From: Vallitaleaceae bacterium
GTDB lineage: Bacteria; Bacillota; Clostridia; Lachnospirales; Vallitaleaceae
DNA length: 64,000 bases
Assembly: GCA_028277605.1 (NCBI GenBank)
Contig: JANQFZ010000072.1
Coordinates: forward strand, 1-64,000
Direction of reading: 5' to 3'
Part shown: one piece after another, positions 45,628 through 54,193 of the stretch
How the letters are laid out: each line of letters starts with the position of its first letter
Position numbering within the stretch: the first letter of the stretch is position 1
Notes under the pieces: model-generated
What the model saw: the letters and a program-made list of their open reading frames with translations, nothing else
Told to the model about the DNA's origin: nothing
The model's database searches: none
Made by a program: the position numbers and the translations under genes

Positions 45628-47031
45628 CTAAATGCTTATACTTTTATACAGTAAGTCAACTGCTTTCTCTATTTTATTTATGGGCAAACCTCTATACGAA
45701 AGTATAACTACAGGTTTATTATGACTCCTTTTAACTATTTTATACTCAGAAAGTGATGCTAAAAGTATTCCATTTTTCTTGCATCGCTTTACAATTTCTT
45801 CCTCTGTTAAAGTCGTGTCAATATGCATAACAATTTTAAGTCCAGATTCACGACCACCAATTTTAATCTTATCTCCCATGACTTTCTTTAGCTGTTTAAT
45901 TAGAATACCATTTTTCTTTGCATAATTTTTTTTTAATTTTCTTATATGTTTTTCAAACATACCCTCTTCCATAAAACGTGATAAAGCCAATTGCTCTATT
46001 TTAGAAGCTGATTGAGGGTATTTTTGCTTGTTTTTCTGATACACATGTATCAATGAATGAGGTAGTATCATATAGCTGATTCGTATGGAAGGCAGCAAAA
46101 GAGTAGAAAACGATCCAAAATAGATGACTCTTCCCTTTTTATCAAAGCTTTGCATAGAAGGAATAGGTTTCCCAATATATCTTAACTCACTATTATAATC
46201 ATCCTCTATAATATAACATAAATTATCTCTTGCCCATTTTAAAAGTTTAATTCTATGGCTAACAGGCATAACCGTACCCATCGGGAATTGGTGAGATGGA
46301 CTTACATAACATAAATCAGCTGACGTTTCATTGAGGCAGTCAATATCCAATCCTTGATGTGTAACGGGAATCGGTATAATCATCATTTCATTGTGTAAAA
46401 ATATATTCTTAGCTCTATTAAATCCAGGATCTTCAATAGCACAGCTATTAACACCTAATGACTTCAAAAGATAAACCAATACATTTAGTAATGGCTGAAC
46501 TCCTGCTCCAACAATCACTTGATCAACATCAGCTACAACACCTCTAGCTTGATATACATATTTAACGATTTCCTTTCTTAACACATACTCTCCTTGTAAA
46601 TCACCGCTCTTTAACAGGGTTTTGTAGTTATAGTTTAAAATATGATTCAGTACTTTTCTCCAGCTATTAAAATCAAAAAGATCCTCTTGAACATAATCGT
46701 TTCTCAAATCGTATAAAAACTGTTGTTCTTTTGGCAAAGGATTGTTGATTTTTAATGTGTCACTATTGAAATGAACATATTCTGTATCAATATTAGAAAC
46801 ATAATAGCCTTTTTTAGGCAGACTAAAAATATATCCCTCTACAAGTAATTGGTTGAAGGTATTTTCTACTGTCGTTCTACTTATCTCTAACCCTTTAGAA
46901 AGCTGGCGAATAGATGGAAGCTTTTCGTTCTCATGAATTCTACCATTGATTATTTCTTTCTTAATATAGTTGTAAAGTTGAATATAGAGAGGACCATCGT
47001 CAGTTTTTAAATTTGGAATTAAATCTATCAT
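45628..47031 (-). CDS. MocR/PdxR-type GntR regulator with aminotransferase-like domain
   Basis: This is a 467-residue transcription factor. A winged helix covers residues 10-78 (LYIQLYNYIKKEIINGRI, LPSIRQLSKGLEISRTTV) and a fold-type I aminotransferase domain covers about residues 100-465 (VGAGVQPLLN, EDPGFNRAK, IIEDDYNSELRY). The position of the PLP lysine, normally in GTFSKxLxPSLR, reads GSFSTLLLPSIR, so Thr310 replaces it. Relatives sense PLP or GABA-PLP adducts. It is divergent from an ECF S component with a palindromic site between them, suggesting control of vitamin B6-type uptake. Confidence 0.9.
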   Translation of the reverse strand: MIDLIPNLKTDDGPLYIQLYNYIKKEIINGRIHENEKLPSIRQLSKGLEISRTTVENTFNQLLVEGYIFSLPKKGYYVSNIDTEYVHFNSDTLKINNPLPKEQQFLYDLRNDYVQEDLFDFNSWRKVLNHILNYNYKTLLKSGDLQGEYVLRKEIVKYVYQARGVVADVDQVIVGAGVQPLLNVLVYLLKSLGVNSCAIEDPGFNRAKNIFLHNEMMIIPIPVTHQGLDIDCLNETSADLCYVSPSHQFPMGTVMPVSHRIKLLKWARDNLCYIIEDDYNSELRYIGKPIPSMQSFDKKGRVIYFGSFSTLLLPSIRISYMILPHSLIHVYQKNKQKYPQSASKIEQLALSRFMEEGMFEKHIRKLKKNYAKKNGILIKQLKKVMGDKIKIGGRESGLKIVMHIDTTLTEEEIVKRCKKNGILLASLSEYKIVKRSHNKPVVILSYRGLPINKIEKAVDLLYKSISI

Positions 47032-47056
47032 TTTCTATCTGTCCCTTTAATTTTTG

Positions 47057-47090
47057 TTGTATCTGTCTCTTTCAAACCAGACAGTTGTAT
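47057..47090. promoter_or_regulatory. Candidate operator between MocR gene and ECF S component
   Basis: CTGTCT (47063-47068) and AGACAG (47079-47084) form an inverted repeat with a 10-base spacer. This unit is flanked by direct repeats TTGTAT at 47057-47062 and 47085-47090. MocR-type regulators commonly bind paired repeats in the divergent gap. The core promoters here could not be assigned with confidence. Confidence 0.5.
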
Positions 47091-47140
47091 ATTATAGTAA
47101 CTATTATAAAAAAAATGATTCAGAAAGGCAAGGTAACAAC

Positions 47141-47902
47141 ATGAAAACAAAAAAAATAGCTTATACAGGAGTAATGACTGCTCTGGTTTTCTTAGCAACT
47201 TTTCTATTCCAAATTAGGGTTCCTTTTACAAACGGGTACATACACTTAGGAGACAGTATGATTATTATTGCTGCTGTCTTACTTGGATGGAAGTATGGTG
47301 GCTTTGCTTCTGGCGTGGGATCCATGCTTTCTGATTTAGCATTAGGTTGTGTAGGTTGGGCATTACCTACTCTAATCATTAAAACGATTATGGGCGTATT
47401 GATCGGCTATGCTGTTCATCAGCAAAAAAACAAAAGAAGCTTAATTATCTTAAGTTCAATTGCAACCCTCTTATGGATTGGTTTTAATACTTTTCTAAAA
47501 CAGCTGCTAAACGCTCACATAACTCCTGATTCTATACATTTGGTTGAAGACATATCGGGTGTTGACTCTATGGAACAATTAATAGCACTAACCGATAAGG
47601 TGCAAGTCCAGTTATTTGCATCCTCTATAGCTATACCTCTAATTTTTGTTTTAATAGTTTTGTTCTTACGTCAAGTTATCCCATCTAAGTTAAAGTCATC
47701 TTATCTGCTCTCTTATATTGTTGCTGGAATTTGGATGGTTTTTGGTTACTATATCACTTATAACCTTTTATATGGTAATTACATAACACCTATCTTTAGT
47801 GTTCCTTTAAATATTGTTCAATACGCCTTAGGATTTATAATTGCAGAAGTTGTTTTATATGGTTTAAAAGGGCGAATTTCTTTAAGTACTTCAATACAAT
47901 AA
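47141..47902 (+). CDS. ECF transporter substrate-binding (S) component
   Basis: This integral membrane S component is of the ECF vitamin transporter type. The family pattern is the N-terminal TKKIAYTGVMTALVFLAT, then GYIHLGDSMIIIAAVLLGW and GSMLSDLALG. About seven hydrophobic segments are predicted. The open frame extends to 47054, but ATG 47141 with AAAGGCAAGG is the real start (253 aa). It would use a shared EcfT/EcfA module encoded elsewhere. Divergence from a MocR/PdxR-like gene points to pyridoxine or another B6 vitamer as substrate, by inference only. Confidence 0.85.
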   Translation: MKTKKIAYTGVMTALVFLATFLFQIRVPFTNGYIHLGDSMIIIAAVLLGWKYGGFASGVGSMLSDLALGCVGWALPTLIIKTIMGVLIGYAVHQQKNKRSLIILSSIATLLWIGFNTFLKQLLNAHITPDSIHLVEDISGVDSMEQLIALTDKVQVQLFASSIAIPLIFVLIVLFLRQVIPSKLKSSYLLSYIVAGIWMVFGYYITYNLLYGNYITPIFSVPLNIVQYALGFIIAEVVLYGLKGRISLSTSIQ

Positions 47903-47979
47903 AAACAGACTGTCTCATCATCCATTTTACTTGCTATCTAATCGTTTATAGATAAGAAAAATGTGATATGAGACAGCCT
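47902..47979 (-). terminator. Terminator of the SLH-GH18 gene (convergent region)
   Basis: On the minus strand AGGCTGTCTCAT (47968-47979) pairs with ATGAGACAGTCT (47907-47918) through one G-U pair; the stem continues with CACATTTT/AAAATGGATG and the tail is GTTTTTATTG. A nested hairpin (TATCTA/TAGATA) occupies the middle. The G-U pair and T-tail both favour the minus direction, though it may also stop the plus-strand ECF transcript. Confidence 0.75.
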
Positions 47980-48013
47980 ATGTACTTACTTGTTCATCTA
48001 TATGATAGGGTTA

Positions 48014-49672
48014 CTATTCAATTCTTAAGGCTTTTAACTGCTCCCAAATATCTAAGTCCACTTCATTATGATTATTATAATCTGGTATATTCCCAATTTT
48101 CCATAAGGAAATGCGGTGGATATCGAACATCTTAGCTACCTTAAGCTTTTCAAGAACACTTTGAGTATTTTCATACCATATCACATTTTTTACACCTGTA
48201 TCTTCATTGGTATAGACAGCGCAGGGGTTTTGGTAAGTTTTATTAAAATGGATGCTTGTCCCATCTTTTATTAATCGATTATAAATCTTATCATAGGTAG
48301 GTCTCCAAGCATTTTCATTGATTACTACACCATCATCGACCTCCCATTGCACGGAGTCAAAGCTAATTTGCAACATGATCTTTTCTTTATCTAAAACACC
48401 ACTGGCTTCATCTGTTATTGATTTTAATGCTTCATATATTTCATGTATAGGTGTTAATGGCGTAGTGGTATAGCCTTGATTTCTATAAGCCGAGCTTAGT
48501 TTTTTCGCGTTATAGTCATGTGCCATTAGTATTATCTTATCTGCTATTTCTCCTATTACCTTATAATCATAGCCATTATAGGAGGATTGGCTTGGATGTA
48601 CAGCTACGAGCAGTCGTTGATTATTCAACTCCAACGCTTCTTTTAATTGTAACAAAAAAAGATTAAAGGCTGATTTGGTTTCTTCTCCTTTGAGTTGCTC
48701 AAAATCAATGACGATGCCATCAAACTCCAAGTTTTTGGTAACTTGTACAAGTTCTTCTGTTATAGATGTCCAATACTTATTTTCTTGGAGAAAGTACTCT
48801 AATACACCTATTGCTTCCAATTGCGTAGCTACTTTCTCATTCCAGATGGATGTAACCATAAAGTATTTCTCTTGCTCATGGTTTAACCTTCGTTCTTTTA
48901 TAGTATCATAGTCTTTAACATCAAGATAATAGCTATCTTTGGTCTCATCATATTTAAGAAGACCCAAATCATAGCTTACTGAATCGAATTGCGTTACTAT
49001 ATCTTGTTGGTGATGGGAACGATAAGAATAAAACCCATGCAGCTCTTGAATGGGTTTATTTAGCTTATCAGCCATACGTATTAAAATAGCTGCTGCTTCC
49101 TCTCTTTTTGCTGTTCCATAAGGGTTAAAAAGTGAATCCCCTACACCCTTAACGATACCTATCTCTTCTGCTATTTTTATGTAGCCAATATTCCTATCTA
49201 CATCCTTAAACGAACTAGTCATTTCTTTAAATTGTTGTGCTAACCCCTCATAACCAAGCGTTCTTACAATCATAATTGCCATTTCTTCTCTCGTAATTGG
49301 CTCTGATGGAAAAAAGAAATCTTCACTAGGTTCAATAACTCCTTGCTTAATAGCTGTTTCTATATAGCCGTAAAACCATGCTGTCTTATCCTTATTATCC
49401 CTAAAACTACCTTCTTCAGGTTCATCAATTTCCCAATCCATAAGTCTAACTAGAAAAGCAATGAACTCACTTTTGGATAGAGTCTCTCCTATACCAAAAG
49501 CATTACTATTCTTCCCTTTTGTTATTCCTAGTGCTTTAAGCTTATGAACATATTGATCAGCCCAATGTCCCAAGGGTACATCTGAAAAACGCTCATTACT
49601 ACCATTAACAATATGTACTGGTACTGTCAAGCAAACCAAGAGCATTATTAATACTACAACTCTAACTTTCAT
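48014..49672 (-). CDS. SLH-domain glycoside hydrolase family 18 protein
   Basis: This 552-residue secreted protein has a signal peptide (MKVRVVVLIMLLVCLTVPVH), three S-layer homology repeats (about residues 28-205; FSDVPLGHWADQYV, SFRDNKDKTAWFYGYIETAI, SFKDVDRNIGYIKIAEE) that anchor it to cell-wall polymers, and a GH18 barrel. The catalytic signature is DGIVIDFE (about residues 318-325). GH18 enzymes of this bacterial type cleave chitin-like or peptidoglycan GlcNAc linkages. The frame opens at GTG 49693, but ATG 49672 follows AAAGGAGAAAACT and starts the signal peptide. Confidence 0.92.
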   Translation of the reverse strand: MKVRVVVLIMLLVCLTVPVHIVNGSNERFSDVPLGHWADQYVHKLKALGITKGKNSNAFGIGETLSKSEFIAFLVRLMDWEIDEPEEGSFRDNKDKTAWFYGYIETAIKQGVIEPSEDFFFPSEPITREEMAIMIVRTLGYEGLAQQFKEMTSSFKDVDRNIGYIKIAEEIGIVKGVGDSLFNPYGTAKREEAAAILIRMADKLNKPIQELHGFYSYRSHHQQDIVTQFDSVSYDLGLLKYDETKDSYYLDVKDYDTIKERRLNHEQEKYFMVTSIWNEKVATQLEAIGVLEYFLQENKYWTSITEELVQVTKNLEFDGIVIDFEQLKGEETKSAFNLFLLQLKEALELNNQRLLVAVHPSQSSYNGYDYKVIGEIADKIILMAHDYNAKKLSSAYRNQGYTTTPLTPIHEIYEALKSITDEASGVLDKEKIMLQISFDSVQWEVDDGVVINENAWRPTYDKIYNRLIKDGTSIHFNKTYQNPCAVYTNEDTGVKNVIWYENTQSVLEKLKVAKMFDIHRISLWKIGNIPDYNNHNEVDLDIWEQLKALRIE

Positions 49673-49944
49673 AGTTTTCTCCTTTAATGTCACATTTTCT
49701 TCCGCTTTTATTAGTTTTACATTTATTTTTAATTAATCCTAAACCTACTTAAATTATACTGGTCTAATCGGATATGTCAATAAAGGATTATTTTAGCTGA
49801 ATATATAAGTTAAATCATTTGAAGTAAAGAATTTTAATCGAAAAAATTATTTTCACAGAGAATTAATAGTTTGATTTTAAATAGATACGTTATAAGATAG
49901 GAAACTAAACACTATAATACTGCCTATTAAATGGAGATAGAGCT

Positions 49945-49971
49945 TAAAAAAGGACTGCATAAAGCAGTCCT
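49945..49971 (-). terminator. bioY intrinsic terminator
   Basis: On the minus strand AGGACTGC (49964-49971) pairs with GCAGTCCT (49951-49958) around five bases, followed by TTTTTTAAG. It is about 10 bases after the bioY stop codon. The rest of the gap up to the SLH-GH18 start is AT-rich with nothing recognisable. Confidence 0.9.
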
Positions 49972-49979
49972 AATCTTTG

Positions 49980-50549
49980 TTAGCTGGTTTGTACTCTATA
50001 CAGTAAATTTTGTTTCCTTAATGCATTTCGAACAAAATAAGCAACTAATGAGCCTACAACCATTTTTATAATATCTGGTACAATAAACGGTAAAACTCCT
50101 GATACTATAGCTGTATTCATATCTAATTTTGCTATAATCATCATTTGAATAACTCCAAAGGCATAAATAATTATCAACCCTATCAACATAGAAAAGAGCA
50201 TAATAATATATTGTAACCAACGATTAATAGTTGTTACATTATCAACAATAAGACCAATAACAAATGCCGCAGCAATAAACCCAAAAATATATCCTCCTGT
50301 TATGCCAAATAGTACCCCTGGTCCAGCAGTAAAACCTGAAAAAACTGGTAATCCTATGAGACCTAGTAAAGTGTATATGACCATAGATAAAAATCCCATC
50401 TTGGCACCTAACACAGCTCCTGTGACACCTACTGCTAATACTTGTAACGTAATCGGTATAGGAGTAATTAATAAAGGTATTTTAACTATAGACAATACTA
50501 TAGTAATAGCAGTAAACAAGCCTACATAGGCTATTTCTTTTGTTTTCAT
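49980..50549 (-). CDS. bioY: Biotin ECF transporter S component BioY
   Basis: This 189-residue membrane protein with six predicted helices binds biotin for ECF-type import. BioY signatures are ITPIPITLQVLAVGVTGAVLG, GFLSMVIYTLLGLIGLPVF and TAGPGVLFGITGGYIFGF. The ribosome site is GAGGAGGTAGAAAG. It stands alone with its own promoter, BirA box and terminator, so EcfT/EcfA must be supplied in trans. The operator shows it is repressed when biotin is ample. Confidence 0.96.
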   Translation of the reverse strand: MKTKEIAYVGLFTAITIVLSIVKIPLLITPIPITLQVLAVGVTGAVLGAKMGFLSMVIYTLLGLIGLPVFSGFTAGPGVLFGITGGYIFGFIAAAFVIGLIVDNVTTINRWLQYIIMLFSMLIGLIIIYAFGVIQMMIIAKLDMNTAIVSGVLPFIVPDIIKMVVGSLVAYFVRNALRKQNLLYRVQTS

Positions 50550-50578
50550 CTTTCTACCTCCTCATTATGTACAAGTTT

Positions 50579-50631
50579 ATTTTACACAGAAAAACATAAA
50601 TTGTCAACCGCTCTTTTTGATTGGTTAACAA
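50579..50631 (-). promoter_or_regulatory. bioY promoter with overlapping BirA operator
   Basis: On the minus strand TTGACA (50602-50607) is 17 bases before TAAAAT (50579-50584). The -35 lies inside the palindrome TTGTTAACC (50623-50631) ... GGTTGACAA (50601-50609), with a 13-base spacer. This is the known BirA box arrangement (TTGTNAACC-spacer-GGTTNACAA), though the spacing is slightly short against the 14-16 usually quoted. BirA-biotinyl-AMP binding would block RNA polymerase directly. Confidence 0.9.
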
Positions 50632-50698
50632 TAAGGTCGAGTATTCATAACAATGGCTATATCAAAGGCTACAAACATCATGCCTATATAGCTATAGA

Positions 50699-51034
50699 TT
50701 ATATGCTCCAATAGCCATTAATTAATATAAAGACATGGATAATTAGTAAAAACAAATTAAGTCCTATGCCCATATGAGCATAGTATTTGTTAGTATCCTT
50801 TGAACCTATACCAATAAAAGCAAAGACGAGTCCAGCTAAAGTTGTTAGTATACTGAACAACTCCAATACCCCTATAGTTATTGGACCTTGATAACTCTCT
50901 GTAATAGTACTTACAGAAAGAATAACCGCTCCTAGAAATATCAATAATGAACAAACCGCTAGTACAGAGGAAACTATACCACTACGTGTATGCTTTTTCT
51001 TATTTAAGCTAAAAGTCTTTGTTTTTCTTTTCAT
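50699..51034 (-). CDS. Small membrane protein (DUF6142-like, tentative)
   Basis: This 111-residue protein has a very basic start (MKRKTKTFSLNKKKHTRSG) followed by three hydrophobic helices. The pattern KKKHTRSGIVSSVLAVCSLLIF and later AFIGIGSKDTNK resembles a small uncharacterised family of Clostridia membrane proteins; I am not certain of the family name. ATG 51034 follows GAGGTCTACT, whereas the upstream ATG 51052 lacks a site. It is 25 bases downstream of the VanZ-like gene, likely one transcript. Confidence 0.65.
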   Translation of the reverse strand: MKRKTKTFSLNKKKHTRSGIVSSVLAVCSLLIFLGAVILSVSTITESYQGPITIGVLELFSILTTLAGLVFAFIGIGSKDTNKYYAHMGIGLNLFLLIIHVFILINGYWSI

Positions 51035-51059
51035 AGTAGACCTCTTTCTCATGTACGAC

Positions 51060-51539
51060 CTAAGTTTTTTTCTGTTTAAGGAATAAGCCTCTTAAAATCT
51101 TATAGAGAATGTACCCTACTATACCCCCTAATGTATTGAGAATAATATCATCAACATCAAAAACACCAACGGCAAATCTATATTGAATGAGCTCCACACT
51201 TAGGCTAATGAATGCTGATAGAGTTAATATTTTTATCAATCCTCTTGTTCTATGAAAAATAACAGGAATAAAATATCCCATAGGTATAAATGCTATGATA
51301 TTACCAGCAAGATTGGTAATAAGCACACTAATGTTTACATAATTTCTATACTTAATATAATTATTGATTGTTTTAAAGAACTGTAAATTAACATTCTTGG
51401 TATACATTTCAGTATTAACTCTACCGTAAAACGGACTAAGAAATAAAAAATAAGATAATATGATAATATAGGCTAAAAAAAGCAGGATGCTTATCCCTTT
51501 GATTAACTGTTTAATACCACTAGTAACTTGGATACCCAT
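51060..51539 (-). CDS. VanZ-like family membrane protein
   Basis: This 159-residue protein has four predicted helices. The VanZ-like signature is NLAGNIIAFIPMGYFIPVIF, then LSVELIQYRFAVGVFDVDDIILNTLGGIVGYILY. Family members are linked with altered envelope or teicoplanin tolerance in some contexts, but most are uncharacterised and no van genes are nearby. It is first in a pair with the small membrane protein gene downstream. A sigma-A promoter lies about 70 bases upstream. Confidence 0.88.
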   Translation of the reverse strand: MGIQVTSGIKQLIKGISILLFLAYIIILSYFLFLSPFYGRVNTEMYTKNVNLQFFKTINNYIKYRNYVNISVLITNLAGNIIAFIPMGYFIPVIFHRTRGLIKILTLSAFISLSVELIQYRFAVGVFDVDDIILNTLGGIVGYILYKILRGLFLKQKKT

Positions 51540-51610
51540 TCCAGCCCTCCAATTTTATCTTTAGTAATTCTAAAGGCTTAATTTAAATCCTAATTAACAC
51601 TTCTAAAGCT

Positions 51611-51639
51611 ATTATAGAGTAATAGAAGTGTGAATACAA
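51611..51639 (-). promoter_or_regulatory. Promoter of the VanZ-like gene
   Basis: On the minus strand TTGTAT (51634-51639) is 17 bases before TATAAT (51611-51616). CACTTCTA/TAGAAGTG flank the -10 as an inverted repeat (51598-51605 with 51623-51630), which could be an operator. Confidence 0.65.
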
Positions 51640-51771
51640 GTAGAATACAAGCTAACATATTATGTTTCTTTTAATATAACGCACATTCTGATTAATGGTT
51701 CATATACTATAGTATACAAAAGATGACTAGGACAAGCACTGCATATCAATTTAATCCTCCGCAACTTACAC

Positions 51772-51801
51772 GTATAGGGTACAGTTATCTGTACCCTATA
51801 C
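51772..51801 (-). terminator. Hairpin over the stop codon of the 51796 gene
   Basis: GTATAGGGTACAG (51772-51784) and CTGTACCCTATAC (51789-51801) form a perfect 13-bp stem with a four-base loop. It covers the TAG stop of the minus-strand gene. The following sequence is not T-rich, so it may be an mRNA-stabilising 3' hairpin rather than an efficient terminator. Confidence 0.55.
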
Positions 51802-52503
51802 AACTATAGTTATTTCAAACACTAAATAATGATAGAGCCTGTTCATTTCTTCTGTCTTAAAGACCTGACAAATCAAATGTTTTTCTAAGTCGTAGTCATC
51901 TCCCTCTTCATAGTCCATTGGAAACAACACCGTTGTTGAATATTTTCGTTTGGTCTTAGCTATTTCATCTAATTCCTCATGCTCTTCATCTGTTCGAACC
52001 ATTCTTTTCTTAAAGAAATTATTATCTAAGGAATAGTGAATAATAAATTCAACCACTCCTTCAACAGATAAAACATAACGATTTTGAATGGTATCTTTAC
52101 TTATTTCTGTTTGATCTATCTTTATATCTATACTTACATTATCAACAGTTACAATTTGATAGTTGTCCTCTTCAATAAAAAAATCGCCTTCTATTTCTAC
52201 TAGTTGAGAACTTCTTGCTCTTACAAAACTCTCCATGACTTCTATTTTTATTGTAGAACACCCTATAGCTTTTCCACTTAAAAAAACTTCTATTGAAAAA
52301 GTATCCTGTCCAATAAATTCCTTGTTTGGTATATAAACCCAATACCCTTCTTTCTCTACATGGGCTGTACCATTTTGGGGTTCATCTTTTAATGCAAAGC
52401 TCAGATGCTCCTTAGGTGCTCTCTCTACAACTACCTGACCTGATAATTTATTGGACTGATATATCGCTAATTCATAATTTGGAATTATTACTTTATGTTC
52501 CAT
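51796..52503 (-). CDS. Ig-like/cadherin-like domain protein, unknown function
   Basis: This 235-residue protein has residues 40-95 (NGTAHVEKEGYWVYIPNKEF, then GQDTFSIEVF) with the pattern of Big/cadherin-like tandem repeats, normally found in adhesins. Here there is one copy, no signal peptide and no anchor. The C-terminal half (VSIDIKIDQTEISKD, YVLSVEGVVEFIIHYSLDN) faintly resembles DUF3794/SPOCS-type spore coat domains, but I would not rely on that. It is preceded on the strand by pyk but separated from it by about 100 bases. Confidence 0.6.
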   Translation of the reverse strand: MEHKVIIPNYELAIYQSNKLSGQVVVERAPKEHLSFALKDEPQNGTAHVEKEGYWVYIPNKEFIGQDTFSIEVFLSGKAIGCSTIKIEVMESFVRARSSQLVEIEGDFFIEEDNYQIVTVDNVSIDIKIDQTEISKDTIQNRYVLSVEGVVEFIIHYSLDNNFFKKRMVRTDEEHEELDEIAKTKRKYSTTVLFPMDYEEGDDYDLEKHLICQVFKTEEMNRLYHYLVFEITIVV

Positions 52504-52603
52504 CTCTCATCACCCTTATACTTTTGCTTCATTATATGATGCAAATCCATCGGATGATAACATTTATTCAACATTTTTCGTAATCCATCACAACTGAAAT
52601 GGT

Positions 52604-54019
52604 TTAAATCTTATGCACCTTCATTAAGTTTGTTCCTCCAGATGACCCTGCAGGAACGCCAGCTGTTATAACCGTCAAATCACCTTCATTTACATATCCC
52701 ATTTCCTTGGCTTTATGAACAGCAATTTCTAGAAGTTCGTCTGTATCGTCAACCTCTTTAATTAATAAAGGGATAACTCCCCAGTATAATAACATTCTTC
52801 TCTGAATTTTTTCAAGAGGCGTTACTCCAATAATGGGTGCTTGGGGTCTAAACTTTGACACCATTCTTGCAGTTGTCCCTGAATAAGTAGCGCTTATGAT
52901 TGCCTTTGCTTCTAGCCCTTGAGCTGTGGCGCAGGATGAAAAACTCACAGAGTTTTCAATATTCATTTTCCTATCATACTTTCTTTTTTTAAGAAGCATG
53001 GTATAGTCGAGTGAGTTTTCTGTCGTTTCAGCTATTTTGTCCATGGTTGTTACAACCCCAGCTGGGTTAATGCCTACTGCGGTTTCACCTGACAGCATAA
53101 CGGCATCTGTTCCATCGTAAATAGCATTGGCTACATCTGTTACTTCTGCTCTTGTTGGACGACAATTTCTAATCATAGAATCTAGCATATGAGTAGCAAT
53201 AATAACTGGTTTACCTGCAAGATTACATTTTTTTATGATTGTTTTCTGCATGATAGGTACCATTTCTGTTGGTATTTCGACACCTAAGTCACCTCTTGCA
53301 ACCATTACGCCATCTGTATAACGAATAATCTCATCAATATTATCAATACCTTCTTGGTTTTCAATCTTAGCAATAACTTGAATATCTGGCGCACCATTAT
53401 CTTTTAACAAACTTTTAATTTCTCTAACAGCCTCTGCACTTCTTACAAAAGAAGCTGCAATAAAATCTATACCATGTTTTATACCAAATAAAATGTCTCT
53501 TTTATCTTTTTCAGTAATTGCAGGTAATTTAATTTTTACATTAGGTATATTCATACCTTTTTTATTACCTAACACACCGCCATTGACAACAATACAATGA
53601 ATTTTATTCTGCTCAACATTCTGTACCCTTAGTTCAATTAAACCATCATCAATAAGGATGGTATCATTAACTTGAATATCATTTGGTAATTGCTTGTAAG
53701 TTACACTACATTGAGTATGATCCCCTAAAATATCTTCTGTTACTAAAGTAAAGGTCTGACCAGTTACAAGGTTAGCTTCCCCTTCTTTGAATTGTCCTAT
53801 TCTAATTTCAGGTCCTTTAGTATCTAATAAAATAGCTATAGGTATCTTTAATTCTTTTCTAACTTCTTTAATCATAATAATCCTATTTAATTGTTCTTCA
53901 TAACCAGCATGTGAAAAATTTAACCTAGCAATATTAAGACCTGCTTTCACTAAAGCAGTGAAGACTTCTTTAGCCTCTGATACTGGACCTATTGTTCCAA
54001 TGATTTTTGTTTTTCTCAT
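52604..54019 (-). CDS. pyk: Pyruvate kinase
   Basis: This converts PEP + ADP to pyruvate + ATP. It has KIIGTIGPVSE at the N-terminus, the B-domain region, KIENQEGIDNIDEII with the catalytic Lys/Glu, MVARGDLGVEIP, and MLSGETAVG. The C-terminal regulatory domain ends with AGVPAGSSGGTNLMKVHKI. At 471 residues it lacks the extra PEP-utiliser-like domain found in Bacillus and many Clostridia. It is monocistronic and coexists with ppdK. Confidence 0.96.
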   Translation of the reverse strand: MRKTKIIGTIGPVSEAKEVFTALVKAGLNIARLNFSHAGYEEQLNRIIMIKEVRKELKIPIAILLDTKGPEIRIGQFKEGEANLVTGQTFTLVTEDILGDHTQCSVTYKQLPNDIQVNDTILIDDGLIELRVQNVEQNKIHCIVVNGGVLGNKKGMNIPNVKIKLPAITEKDKRDILFGIKHGIDFIAASFVRSAEAVREIKSLLKDNGAPDIQVIAKIENQEGIDNIDEIIRYTDGVMVARGDLGVEIPTEMVPIMQKTIIKKCNLAGKPVIIATHMLDSMIRNCRPTRAEVTDVANAIYDGTDAVMLSGETAVGINPAGVVTTMDKIAETTENSLDYTMLLKKRKYDRKMNIENSVSFSSCATAQGLEAKAIISATYSGTTARMVSKFRPQAPIIGVTPLEKIQRRMLLYWGVIPLLIKEVDDTDELLEIAVHKAKEMGYVNEGDLTVITAGVPAGSSGGTNLMKVHKI

Positions 54020-54149
54020 TGATTCAGCCTCCTAATAATTTGTCAATAATTTAAGTAAAAAACAGCAATATAATAAATCTATCAGCTATCCATTAACATC
54101 TTAGAACAGCTGTCATTCTTTATTATTCTCCCACCAATTCAATAAAAAA

Positions 54150-54190
54150 AGTAATCTATAAAACCATCTTATAGATTACTCTATTTTTTA
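54150..54190. terminator. Bidirectional terminator hairpin
   Basis: AGTAATCTATA (54150-54160) and TATAGATTACT (54170-54180) form a perfect stem. It is flanked by TTTTTTTATTG on the minus side and CTATTTTTTATG on the plus side. It lies directly after the 53-residue minus-strand frame and upstream of pyk. Confidence 0.8.
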
Positions 54191-54193
54191 TGT

